Positions 20,472 to 30,300 of a stretch of 64,000 nt of DNA are shown piece by piece. Under the pieces are notes generated by a model. The model was not told the DNA's origin. It ran no database searches and worked only from the letters and a program-made list of their open reading frames with translations. Location of the stretch: the NCBI GenBank assembly GCA_013697625.1, contig JACCWN010000028.1:62001-126000 (forward strand). Reading direction: 5' to 3'. Each line of letters begins with the position of its first letter. Within the stretch, counting starts at the first letter, position 1. Both the position numbers and the translations under genes were made by a program. This DNA is from Legionella sp. (GTDB lineage Bacteria > Pseudomonadota > Gammaproteobacteria > Legionellales > Legionellaceae).

Positions 20472-20755
20472 TGATACTATGTAACCTAATACTTCTAGGT
20501 ACCCCAGTTGCCTTATTTGAAAAAAACCAATAAATGACTATAATTTAAACAGTAGGTATAATTAATTAATGAAACTTTAAGTAGGCAAAAGACTACCCTT
20601 GCAAATGCCACTTGCAATGGTAGCCTATCAAGCAATGGACATCTTAGTGCTAAAACTTGTAGATACTTGTAGAAACGTAACTTTTCCATTTGCTGTTTTG
20701 GCATTGATGCTACCTAGTACTACATGTCTTGCAAATGGCCAGCCGGAGAAACACA
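20472..20755. other. Start of decayed island, no supported gene
   Basis: AT-rich DNA after the AftB-like gene. A rightward frame (20599-20805) contains a signal-peptide-like run (FPFAVLALMLPSTTCLA) but lacks a good start site and overlaps the better-supported gene at 20756, so it is left uncalled. It could be a relic of another small secreted protein. Confidence 0.35.
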
Positions 20756-21004
20756 ATGAAAACTTATATTTGTATCAAAAAAACGGTTTTTGGTTTAATA
20801 CTTAGCTCTTTATTGACCGCACCACATGCATCAATGTCGACTCCTCGGCTAATTTTTCTTGCCGATGCTACGGACCCAAAAATGAGCGCATGTTTGGAGC
20901 GGTGCACTAAGTCCTATGGAGACGTCACAGCCTACGGCCCCAAATGGCCCGCACTAAATGCCCAATCTTTGTGCAGCCAAAATACTTCAGTATGTCAGCC
21001 TTAA
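20756..21004 (+). CDS. Small secreted Cys-containing protein, unknown
   Basis: 82 residues from the ATG at 20756, preceded by GGAGAAACACA. A signal peptide (KTVFGLILSSLLTAPHASM) is followed by a short mature part with four Cys (SACLERCTKSYG, SLCSQNTSVCQP). I recognise no family. The Cys count suggests one or two disulfides in the periplasm or outside the cell. It lies in a decayed island next to IS remnants, so it may be horizontally acquired or itself a relic. Confidence 0.5.
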   Translation: MKTYICIKKTVFGLILSSLLTAPHASMSTPRLIFLADATDPKMSACLERCTKSYGDVTAYGPKWPALNAQSLCSQNTSVCQP

Positions 21005-21230
21005 CCTCCGTAGTGCCTTGCTCGGGCCACGGACCTTGTTGCCATCGCGGCCCCGCCTTCCTGTGGTAGGCCTTCCAAAACCTCGTCGGGTGAATTGGTG
21101 AACTCCTCGTGTAATAATTTCATTTAATTGAATTACAAGTAGGGTTTAATTCCATCTAGCGCTGGTTTATCTGCATGACCCGCTACAACCCTTATGCAGC
21201 AATGCTTATAGCGCCAGTGCTTACGCCCGC

Positions 21231-21252
21231 GCCCTTTGCTCTGACAAAGGGC
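21231..21252. terminator. Strong hairpin, possible terminator relic
   Basis: Eight-base perfect arms GCCCTTTG and CAAAGGGC enclose a six-base loop. The surrounding 21010-21260 is clearly more GC-rich than its neighbours and has no coding frame I can defend. A short T-rich run does not follow directly, so terminator function is uncertain. Confidence 0.35.
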
Positions 21253-21372
21253 AACTCTCTTACTTCCTAATATACTAGATTTGAGACTTACAACCCCTCG
21301 CTGTTATCCTGATGATATTGGTAAGTGTTAAATGTCTCGGGTGAGGGATAAATTTTAAAAACTTTAGGGACG

Positions 21373-21665
21373 TTACCTTGTGTTTTTGTCTTTTTTTTGG
21401 AGCTCTATAGGGAGTTCAGTGGCATCAATCAATACTACCTCATACTCCACATCGCTTTTAAAAGTGCTTTTCGGCCGGGTAAAGAAAAAGCAGAATGCTT
21501 TATTAATGTATCCTCTACCCATCTCACCGTTTTGTAAGCAGAGCTTTCACTGACTCCATAACTTTGACTAATTTGGAAATTTGTACGATATTCGCGGATA
21601 TACTCCAGAGCCATCAACAACTGATCCTCTATGCGCAGCTTATTTGTACGTCCACCCAGTGGTCT
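21373..21665 (-). pseudogene. IS5-type transposase N-terminal remnant, frameshifted
   Basis: On the minus strand, residues GGRTNKLRIEDQLLMALEYI, then an HTH-like SQSYGVSESSAYKTVRW segment and FSLPGRKALLK match the N-terminal helix-turn-helix part of IS5-group (DDE_4) transposases. A one-base insertion in the A-run near 21450 shifts the frame. The next frame resumes with VEYEVVLIDATELPIE, which contains the first catalytic Asp, then stops after KKDKNTR. The start is lost behind a stop at 21666-21668, and the remaining catalytic domain is missing. This is a dead fragment. Confidence 0.75.
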
Positions 21666-21987
21666 TCATTCAGCTGGGAGCCAGCAGCAAAATGCATATG
21701 TTGGACGCTATAACCGTCGATATGATTGGTTAAGCCAATATTTATTTGAAAGTATTACCGAAGTACAGTTACATGCAACCCAAATACCGCTATTGGAGGC
21801 TTTCCTCCATGGCAAAAATGGCACTCGTTGCTTACTTAAATGTTCCTACTTATAACTTCTTATTAAAATAGAGAACCTTAGCCCCAAGCTACATAGTCAA
21901 TAAATGTGCGGGTTATGAATTGGCCGCAACTTTATTACCATTTTTAAGTGAAAACTGTTTGTATTTATATACTCTCCGGTAAAATAC

Positions 21988-22257
21988 TTATTTCACACAA
22001 TTACCGAAGGAATTTTTGGTACACATGTGATTATATCCTGACTCAGGAGGTGTTGAGTGACTACAAACCCCGCTATTACCGTACCATATTGGAGTTCCAC
22101 CCATCCCATAACACTGCTCATTAAAATCACTGTAATCATTCGGTAATTCCCTCTGTCCAGCTTCCGCAAAACTAGCAGTTGAGATTGAAGTTAAAGATAT
22201 TACTATGTTAAATATGAACAGCAGATTTTGAACTGATTTTTTTGTATGAAATATCAT
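21988..22257 (-). CDS. Small secreted Cys/Gly-rich protein, unknown
   Basis: 89 residues from the ATG at 22255-22257, which has AAGGAG six bases upstream; the longer frame to 22338 lacks such a site. A signal peptide (LLFIFNIVISLTSISTASFA) is followed by about 55 residues with four Cys (NEQCYGMGG, GVCSHSTPP, HMCTKNSFGNCVK). No domain is recognised. Its good ribosome site suggests it is expressed despite lying among IS fragments. It resembles in style, not sequence, the small proteins at 20756 and 41227. Confidence 0.6.
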   Translation of the reverse strand: MIFHTKKSVQNLLFIFNIVISLTSISTASFAEAGQRELPNDYSDFNEQCYGMGGTPIWYGNSGVCSHSTPPESGYNHMCTKNSFGNCVK

Positions 22258-22537
22258 TAGGTTCTCCTTGTAATTTTGGAGTATTAATAGAATATTAATT
22301 AGGATAATAAGGTCGAGTAATAATGCTCCATCCCACAATTTTACATGAAATTACACCTTCTAACTTTAGTTTAGACCGTAAATGAAATTTTTTCAAACTC
22401 CGGCATAAATATGTCTTAGCCCGATAGGTTTGACATTCCATACATTCGCTGATTATAAGTAAGCACTAATAAACCACCTCCTTTTATAATTTATATTTTT
22501 GCAAGATACTTTCTGCAGTTAATAGAAGGAGGTCCTC
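22258..22537. other. Leader region of two divergent small genes
   Basis: Nothing coding is seen. It carries the promoter region of the leftward secreted protein and the AAGGAGGT site of the rightward IS66-like remnant. Confidence 0.3.
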
Positions 22538-22687
22538 ATGAAATTAGAAAGTAATAATAAAAAGTATAAATATTGGCAAGACCACATGGAAAAATGGTCA
22601 AGAAGAGGTTTAAGCCCCGTCAGCATATTGCAAAGAGAATATATTAGCATACAGTTCTCTGAAGTTATCAATGACACAGGATACTAA
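22538..22687 (+). pseudogene. IS66-like TnpA (accessory protein) N-terminal remnant
   Basis: A 49-codon frame with an excellent ribosome site (GAAGGAGGT, four bases before ATG). The product includes KYWQDHMEKWSRRGLSPVSI, the pattern of the small HTH protein encoded by IS66-group elements (Trp-x(2)-His-x(4)-Trp with a Gly-Leu-Ser turn). It ends early at TAA 22685 after losing the conserved Phe-x-x-Trp region. No TnpB or TnpC follows, so this is a leftover. Confidence 0.5.
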
Positions 22688-23084
22688 AATCATTGCATGA
22701 TGGTCAAACTTATTGCAATTAAATTGGGACGCACTATTTGGTTCACTCGACCCAGGCATTTCGGCACTTTCACCCTGATTACATGTAGGTTTTTAAGACA
22801 GGCATTAGGTGATTATGCCTGTCACGAACAATTCTTGGGGTTAGTAACCCAGTGCTAAGTTCCATAGCAAAAGAATTTAACATGCTATCTATTCCAGAAA
22901 TCCAGACGGCTCGGGATGAGGGTTAAATTTTAAAATCGACCTGATAGTAGTGATGGATTCTTAAACTAAAATAAAATTCTAAAGGAGCTGATAACTGCCC
23001 ATCCAACCCTTAAACACCACTTTAGTAACAGGGTGGTGAATGAACGCTCTTTGGTTCCAAAATCTCGGTTTTATCAAACAGGAA
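22688..23084. other. Gap with hairpin and an imperfect direct repeat
   Basis: No gene is seen. A 9-base perfect stem (GACAGGCAT / ATGCCTGTC) with a 9-base loop is at 22797-22823. At 22911-22936 lies CTCGGGATGAGGG followed by TTAAATTTTAAAA, a near copy of 21336-21360 at the IS5 remnant. Confidence 0.4.
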
Positions 23085-23546
23085 TCATGTATTCAAAGAA
23101 TCGTTTGTCTTAGGTCTGGGGGCTATAATTTTCAATGTAGGGGAGGCCCAATATAGAATTTCAGAATGATTAAGAATTTTATAAGGTATCTTTAAATCAT
23201 TTGTTTTGAAATTCCAAAATTCACCACAATATTTCCCATCTTGCCTTTCGGAAATACGGGTTATTTTTTGATGATGCTCATCTGAAAATTTATTGCAGTA
23301 ACCAGCATCTTGATTTGCAGGAATTTTCAGAGGAGTGCTACTTAAAGCAACCTCTCCTCCAGCATTCATTGAAAATATGGAACGGTTGATTCTCCCATAT
23401 AAATTGTTGGCCACATTAAAAATCAGTGATGCAAAAATTAAAGTAATGATAGTGGCCTTTAACTTTGGGGCCCTTTTATTCCTTGATACTAATAATCTAT
23501 AAAAAGCATACCAGGCTAAAATTAAAGCCAATATTTTTATTATCAT
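23085..23546 (-). CDS. Small inner-membrane protein, unknown
   Basis: 153 residues from the ATG at 23544-23546, with AAGGAT about eight bases upstream (GTG at 23552 is an alternative). Two hydrophobic segments near residues 1-20 and 33-52 are followed by a roughly 95-residue soluble tail with two Cys (AGYCNKF, GKYCGEFW). No family is recognised. It begins 16 bases after the sugar transferase gene and probably shares its transcript. Confidence 0.6.
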   Translation of the reverse strand: MIIKILALILAWYAFYRLLVSRNKRAPKLKATIITLIFASLIFNVANNLYGRINRSIFSMNAGGEVALSSTPLKIPANQDAGYCNKFSDEHHQKITRISERQDGKYCGEFWNFKTNDLKIPYKILNHSEILYWASPTLKIIAPRPKTNDSLNT

Positions 23547-23562
23547 TGCCACACATCCTTAA

Positions 23563-24165
23563 TCAGTTAGCATTTTCCGAAAATTTTTCTGTCATCACAT
23601 GGGTATTTGCAACAACATCTTTTCTAGTAATAACATCTCTAATGGTTAAAAATAAAATTTTTAAATCTAGCCAAAAGTTTTGATTTCTAACATACCAAAT
23701 GTCTAATTTATATTTTTCTTCAGATGAAATAGTATTGCGTCCGTTGACCTGAGCCCACCCAGTTAATCCAGGTCTAACATTGTGTCTTAATACTTGCTTT
23801 TGATTATAAAGAGGTAAATATTCCATGAGCAGCGGTCGAGGACCCACCAGACTCATGTCTCCTTTTAATACATTCCATAATTCAGGTAACTCGTCCAAGC
23901 TGGTTGATCGCAAAAACCATCCAAAACGTGTCAGTCTATCCTCATCTGGCAAATCTTTGCCGAATCTATCTTTGGCATTTCTCATAGTTCTAAATTTAAT
24001 CATTTCAAATGATTTGCCATTTAAGCCGGGGCGTCTTTGACGAAAGAAAATTGGTGATCCCAAATTAAGCTTAACAAGAAAAGCTATGAGTAATAACACA
24101 GGAGAAAAAAGTATTATGATGAATAATGAAATTACAAAATCAAACAACCGTTTACGTTTTCTCAT
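23563..24165 (-). CDS. Monotopic phosphoglycosyl transferase (bacterial sugar transferase)
   Basis: 200 residues from the ATG at 24163-24165, with AAGGAT upstream; the longer frame to 24303 adds an unlikely leader. This is the short PglC-like form: a basic start (MRKRKRLFDFV), one re-entrant hydrophobic helix, then the catalytic domain with RQRRPGLNG, MIKFRTMR, the Asp-Glu catalytic dyad in STSLDELPELWNVLKGDMSL, VGPRPLL and RPGLTGWAQVNGRN. The family moves a sugar-1-phosphate onto undecaprenyl phosphate, the first step of O-antigen, capsule or glycoprotein synthesis. No other gene of such a cluster is adjacent. Confidence 0.9.
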   Translation of the reverse strand: MRKRKRLFDFVISLFIIILFSPVLLLIAFLVKLNLGSPIFFRQRRPGLNGKSFEMIKFRTMRNAKDRFGKDLPDEDRLTRFGWFLRSTSLDELPELWNVLKGDMSLVGPRPLLMEYLPLYNQKQVLRHNVRPGLTGWAQVNGRNTISSEEKYKLDIWYVRNQNFWLDLKILFLTIRDVITRKDVVANTHVMTEKFSENAN

Positions 24166-24378
24166 GGTAGTTATCCTTGTGGCATTGATTACAATTTTGA
24201 AATATTTCATTTTTAAAAAAAATAATCTTGTGACCTTGAGTTCATTTAAATAACAATTATCTCTACTTTTAATATCAACTATTTTAGGACCAAGGAGACA
24301 CAAAACTTATGCAATTATCCTAACAGAAAAGCCAAAGTGATGGAATCATTTTTTAAAACTTATAAAACCAGAATGGAA

Positions 24379-25845
24379 TTACTGGGGTGGAAACATATCT
24401 TGAAAATTAATTCTTGTTTTTAATTGTAGATCTTTATGTCTGCCCTTGGATAGCTCAAACCATTTATAGATAATAATGGGCACTATGAAGCTAACTAGGC
24501 CAATACAAAAGGCTATCTTGAAGGTTGGGTTTTTATTAAAAGCGAGAAAAAACAAAGATATAACCATTAAAATAATCGCTAAAATCCCTGTATATGGTGA
24601 AAAAGGGGTAACGTAACGAAGGTTTTTCGTTGTATACCCTGCATTGTACAATCTTTTTCTAAAGTTAATTTGTGAAAGACATAAAGAAATCCATGCTAAA
24701 GTACCTGTGAAGCCTGAAACTAGCAACAAAGCGACATATAAATTGGTTTGCCCAAAGAAATACCCAACACCTAACAAAATCCACACACCCAGTAAAGTTG
24801 CAAAAACTGCATTCTGGGGTATGGCATTGCGATTAAACTTTGCAAACACTTGGGGCGCCATACCATCGCGAGCCAAAGCATTCAAAGAACGTACAGTACC
24901 ATAAAATCCAGAATTGGCACAGGATAAGGTTGCTGTCAAGGTTACAAAACTTGTAACTGCACCTGCCCATTTTAAACCATAAAAATTCAATGCATCTGCA
25001 AACACAGAGTTTGATAGACCTGCCTTTTGCCAAGGAAAAATAAGTACCAAACAAAACACTGGAATTATATAAATAAATAAAATTCTAAAGGTCACATTGC
25101 GAATAGCGTGGGGTATCATACGGGCAGGATTTTCAGATTCTCCTGCAGCAAGACCAATGATTTCAGAGCCCTGGTAATTTACTAGTAACAAAACCATGGC
25201 TGTCAATAATGACATCCCCCCATTGGGTAACAGTCCGCCATCATTAAAGATATATTTCAACCCAATGATGCCAGGTGGTTCTGTACCATGGATAACACCA
25301 AAAAATATCAATACCGCTAAAATAACAAACCCCATAAGTGCTAGGATTTTAATCAAAGCAAGCCAAAATTCAATTTCACCAAAAGTATCAACTTTTGCAA
25401 GATTAATAAAGGTAATGAGAAATCCAAAACAAATGGCACAAAGATAACCATTAACACCGGTAAACAGCTCCATAATGATACCACCTGCGACACATTCGGC
25501 AGGTATATAGGCAACCCAACTGATCCAGTATGCCCATCCCACCCCTGATGCTACGGCGGGTGATATAAAATCTGCTGTGTAGGTGACAAAAGATCCTGAG
25601 ATGGGAATTGCAACTGCCAATTCACCCATACAAAGCATGGTTAAAAAAATTATCAAGCCTCCAAGCATATAAGCTATAAAAACAGCAGGCCCAACAAGGT
25701 TTATTACTTCCCCTGTACCCAAAAAATAACAGGACCCAATGATCCCTCCTAATGCAATTAATTGAACATGTCTGTCTTTTAGACCGCGGTTATACCCACT
25801 GTCCTTTAACGGTGCATTCATCATTGAAGTCTTATTTTTTTTCAC
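24379..25845 (-). CDS. Amino acid permease (APC superfamily, AAT type)
   Basis: 488 residues with twelve hydrophobic segments. The N-terminal signature RGLKDRHVQLIALGGIIGS followed by CYFLGTGEVI is typical of AAT-family amino acid/proton symporters such as GabP, LysP and AroP. A conserved Glu lies in GELAVAIPISGSF, and NYQGSEIIGLAAGESENPA is the TM6 signature. The substrate cannot be read. Legionella use amino acids as main carbon sources and have many such permeases. It is divergent from the MFS gene. Confidence 0.9.
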   Translation of the reverse strand: MKKNKTSMMNAPLKDSGYNRGLKDRHVQLIALGGIIGSCYFLGTGEVINLVGPAVFIAYMLGGLIIFLTMLCMGELAVAIPISGSFVTYTADFISPAVASGVGWAYWISWVAYIPAECVAGGIIMELFTGVNGYLCAICFGFLITFINLAKVDTFGEIEFWLALIKILALMGFVILAVLIFFGVIHGTEPPGIIGLKYIFNDGGLLPNGGMSLLTAMVLLLVNYQGSEIIGLAAGESENPARMIPHAIRNVTFRILFIYIIPVFCLVLIFPWQKAGLSNSVFADALNFYGLKWAGAVTSFVTLTATLSCANSGFYGTVRSLNALARDGMAPQVFAKFNRNAIPQNAVFATLLGVWILLGVGYFFGQTNLYVALLLVSGFTGTLAWISLCLSQINFRKRLYNAGYTTKNLRYVTPFSPYTGILAIILMVISLFFLAFNKNPTFKIAFCIGLVSFIVPIIIYKWFELSKGRHKDLQLKTRINFQDMFPPQ

Positions 25846-26095
25846 AAGCTGTTTGGGTCTCTCAATATGTTAATTTAAGCAGGATATTGACTGGCGCCAG
25901 CATCCCTCCAAAATAATTTTAAAAACAATTTTTTATTATAACATCATTTCTTGTAAAAATAGGCTAAAATTCTCTACTTCGGAAAAGTTTTGCTTCGTTT
26001 AGGACAAACCGAATATCCAGCTTAAGGAATAACTGGTTTAGACTGACTCTTTTATTTCATAATTTTGATTTATTAAGTGTTTCAAAGGAATCCAT

Positions 26096-27382
26096 ATGCT
26101 ACAAACAAAGCAAGTAAATTTTCAATCACCCTATCTCATATGGTTTTTAGGTGCTTTTTTCTTTTTTATTGATTATATCATCCGTGTATCACCAAGCATA
26201 TTAACGCCTACCCTTATGCACTATTTTCACGTCAATGCCTTTACAGTTGGTGGTTTTTCCGCCTTTTTTTATTACACCTATATCGCAATGCAAATACCAG
26301 TTGGTGTTTTAGTTGACCGATATGGTCCTAAATGGTTGCTTATACTTTCAGCACTGATTTGTGGTGCAAGTACCTTTATTTTTGCCAACATGAGTACCAT
26401 CAATATTGGTTTTTTAAGCCGAATTTTAATGGGATTTGGAGCATCCTTTGCCTTTGTTGGTACCCTAAAATTGATATCCCTTTGGTTCGCACCAAGACAG
26501 TTTGCTTTTCTGGCTGGACTAACTCAAGCATTTGGCATGCTTGGAGCAATGGTTGGGCAAGGACCTATGGCGGTAATAAATCAGATGATAGGCTGGCGAA
26601 CGGCCATGAATTACTTTGGCTATGTCTTTCTAATTTTGTCTGCACTCATGCTGGTATTTATAGAAAATAAAAGTACACCTCTTGAAACAGATCAGGACCT
26701 TCAACCAAAAATTCAGATTTTAGAGTCATTCAGATTGATTTTTAGGAACTCACAAAACTGGCTAAACTGTATTTTTATTGGTCTACTTTATGCGCCCAGT
26801 GCCTGCTTTGGTGAACAATGGGGTGTGAGTTTTCTAAGCTTAAACCAAGGAATATCTATAGAAGCCGCCGGACATGAAATAGGAATGATGTTTATTGGTC
26901 TGGCTTTAGGTTGCCCTATTTTAGGTTGGGTATCAGATAAAATTCAACGCCGTGTTCTTGTAATGCGTATCAGTGTAATTATTTGTCTAATTTTATTGAG
27001 TATCATTATATACGGTAAACTGTTTCCTAACTTATTTGATCTACATCCTTTTGATTATACATTGATGCTATTCATTTATGGCTTTTTCAACAGTGGTATA
27101 GTGTGTTCCTATGCTTTGGCCTCAGAAATTAACCCAGCACAACTCACTGGTATTGCCCTTGGAATTACTAACATGGCCTCGGTATTGATTGGGGCTATGA
27201 TGATCCCCGTTGTAGGTTTTGTACTAGATCATTTCTCTGGTGGTATGATACAGGGACAATTGGTATTTCATATAAAAAGTTACCAAATTGCTTTTATCGC
27301 ATTGCCTATCGGTTTTATAGTTGCATTCATTATAAGTTTCTTCCAAAAGGAAACTTATTGCCAACGACCTGCAAGTCCATAA
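26096..27382 (+). CDS. MFS transporter
   Basis: 428 residues with twelve hydrophobic segments. The signature loop between TM2 and TM3 is visible as QIPVGVLVDRYGPKWLL, and a second copy occurs in the C-terminal half as LGWVSDKIQRRVLVMR. It resembles the metabolite-uptake type of MFS proteins abundant in Legionella (Pht-like and organophosphate or organic-anion carriers), but the substrate is unknown. It ends one base before the convergent Aas gene end. Confidence 0.88.
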   Translation: MLQTKQVNFQSPYLIWFLGAFFFFIDYIIRVSPSILTPTLMHYFHVNAFTVGGFSAFFYYTYIAMQIPVGVLVDRYGPKWLLILSALICGASTFIFANMSTINIGFLSRILMGFGASFAFVGTLKLISLWFAPRQFAFLAGLTQAFGMLGAMVGQGPMAVINQMIGWRTAMNYFGYVFLILSALMLVFIENKSTPLETDQDLQPKIQILESFRLIFRNSQNWLNCIFIGLLYAPSACFGEQWGVSFLSLNQGISIEAAGHEIGMMFIGLALGCPILGWVSDKIQRRVLVMRISVIICLILLSIIIYGKLFPNLFDLHPFDYTLMLFIYGFFNSGIVCSYALASEINPAQLTGIALGITNMASVLIGAMMIPVVGFVLDHFSGGMIQGQLVFHIKSYQIAFIALPIGFIVAFIISFFQKETYCQRPASP

Positions 27383-27383
27383 G

Positions 27384-30300
27384 CTAACCATCTACCAACA
27401 ATTGTTTAGCTGCTAAATAATCACGCTTACCATTGCCTAATTTAGGTAACTCAAGTACTTGTCTGATGTGTTTTGGCAGCATGATTTTTGGGATATTACT
27501 AGACATCAATTGTGTCTTGAGATGAGCTTCTGAAAGAGGGCCGCTATAAACCAATCCCAATTGCTCTCCCTTTTTGGAATCTGGTAAACTAACTGCCATG
27601 ATTTCAATATCCTCTACTTTAAAGGGATCTTGCCAATATTTTTCCACCTGACTTAGACTTATAAGCTCTCCAGCGATTTTAGCAAACCTTGAATATCTGT
27701 CCACAATTGTTAAAAATCCATCTTTATCCAGACGGCCCTTGTCTCCTGTTTTATACCAAGTGTAATCGTCATCGAGAATCAATACATCCTTCGTTTTTTC
27801 AGGTAAATTCAGGTATCCTTCCATGACCTGGGTCCCACCAACTAAAACCAAACCTTCTTCACCGGTAGGTAAATCCTCCAGGGTCAAAGGGTCGACAACT
27901 CTGAAAACACACCCTGGTAAGGGCAAACCCACCGACCCTATTTTGTATGATTTTTGAACATGCCAATCATTGGTGGAGATAACATTTGGAAGATTACAGC
28001 TAGCTACAGGCGCAACTTCGGTTGCACCATACCCTTCATAAATTTCCAAATTAAATTTTTCTTTGAATTCTTTATAAATAGACAAAGACAATTTTTCAGC
28101 ACCCGCCACCACCATGCGTAGAGAATCCAACATTTCAGGATGTATTGAACCATTTCGTACATACAAGCCTAATAAACTAGAGGTCGAACAAAAAATGGTA
28201 ACCTTATGTTTACAAATTAATTTAGCAGTAGCCATTGCATTGGTTGGATCAGGATAACAGATAAAAGTGATGCCTCGTAGGAGGGGCATAAGGTTAGTAA
28301 TGGTCAAACCAAAGGCATGAAACAATGGTAAGGAATTCATCATAATATCACTAGGCTGGGTTCCAATCACTGTTGCAACCTGGTTGATATTGCTTAGTAA
28401 ATTTGCATGGGTCAATTTGACCCCTTTGGGTGCACCTTCACTGCCACTGCTAAATAAAATTGCAGCAGTACTATTAACCTCTACCTGTTTAAAAAAGAAC
28501 AAGTGCAACCAACTCGCTGGAAGTATTTTAGCTAACAACAAGGTCCTCACTATAACAGGCTTAGGTGGGGGTAAGTCATCTTCCACATACAATACTTGTG
28601 TTGAAGATAAAAGTGATTGAGTATTTAATCCCCGACTTTCTAATTTGGTAAGAAATTGATGGGAGGTAATGATGGTGTGAATTGAAGCCTGGTCTATGGC
28701 TGCTTTTATAGAGGATTCACCCATAGTAAAATTTAAATTAATGATGACTTTACCCAATGTAAGTACGCTTAAGTTTGCAATCACACCGGCAGGGGTGGTA
28801 GGTAATAAAATACCCACATGCTGTTGTCCTTTTAAAAAACGTTTTATTTTCCTACTGAAGATTAAAACAACACTTAACAATTGTAAATTTGTTATCTCTT
28901 TTCCATTGTCTTCAATGATAGCAATTGATGAAGGCTCTTTTTTCATTTGCCATAGCCATTGGGATTGTAGACTACCCATATCCTTGATGTGATATTTCCA
29001 GGATTTAATAGACAGTTGAGCTACCTTTTGCTTAACCATGTCAGCAGTGCTGGTTATCTCCATGGCTTTACCATAAATTACACTCACAGGTCTATCATTT
29101 GGGTTTCTGATTTTAGATTTTTTAGCATGGGAAAATTTAGAACCCCACAAACCATGGATGTAAAAAGGAACAATCACTGCTTGCGCATTCACCGCTGACC
29201 GTTCAAAACCGCTTTGGAAAGTGCCCATTTGGCCATTTTTAGTCAATCGCCCCTCCGGAAATAAGGCAACCACTTCCCCTTGATTTAAAGATTGGTTGAT
29301 TTCTGCCAATGCTTTACTGCTTGCCCCTTTTGCAATGGGTATGACTTTGAATTTTTTTAAAATCCAGTTCAAATACCAAGTCTCGTAGACGCTACGTTCC
29401 ATTACAAAACGAATAGGTCTGGGGCAAGCAATCTGTAAAATTGCCCAATCGATGAAGCTCACATGATTACCTAAAAGCAGGACGCCCCCAGAAGAAGGCA
29501 AATTTTCTAAATCATGAACACTTAAATGATAAAATCGAGAAGAAATCAAATAAAGCAAATACCGCAATAAAGATTGAGGTAAACGACATATTGCATATAT
29601 AGCCATAAAAAAGGCAATTAGGAATAATCCATACAACAGCACCTCACTTCGCATGCCCAAAGCACTGAAGGTGACGGTACAAATTAAAAAACTCAACATA
29701 AAGCAGGTTTGAATAAAATTATTAGCAGATAAAATTTTACCCATTTCTTGACGGGGCGCATTAAACTGAATTAAGGCATTTAAAGGAACAATCAACATGC
29801 CACCAAAAAAACCATAGACTAAAAATAGCAATACAATCAAAAATGAATTGGCAAGCATCGGTAAAAATAATAGACAAATTGTTATACCAATACTTGCAAT
29901 AGGAATAAGGCCCGTTTCTACAAAGCCCTTAGATACCTTTCCTGCGTACAAAGCACCTAATAAAATACCAATGCCTCCCACAGCCATGGAGCCTTGGGCA
30001 AACAAAATACTGACATCCCCCAAATGATCTTTTAAGAAAGCACCATAACTTGCGAGCAATACCTGATTAATCGACCAAAAAATTGACAAACCTATGATGC
30101 AATGAAAAATAATGGAAGGATGAATGGTTTTGTTTAAATACCCTTTTACATACTGACCTTTTATATATTTTATAGGGTCATATTGCGAATTAGCATCCAC
30201 TGCCTGCGTATGTATCAATCGAAAAGTCATGATTGTTTCTAGGATTGAAAAAGCAATCAACAAAAATCCAGCTGGGGCAAAAGCCTTCAGTAAGGCGGCT

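Noticed and set aside
20599-20805. Signal-peptide-like rightward frame
   Set aside because: Weak start and overlap with the better-supported gene at 20756.
21631-21855. 74-codon frame beside the IS5 remnant
   Set aside because: Begins inside the antisense of the transposase remnant; protein-like middle but no start site or family.
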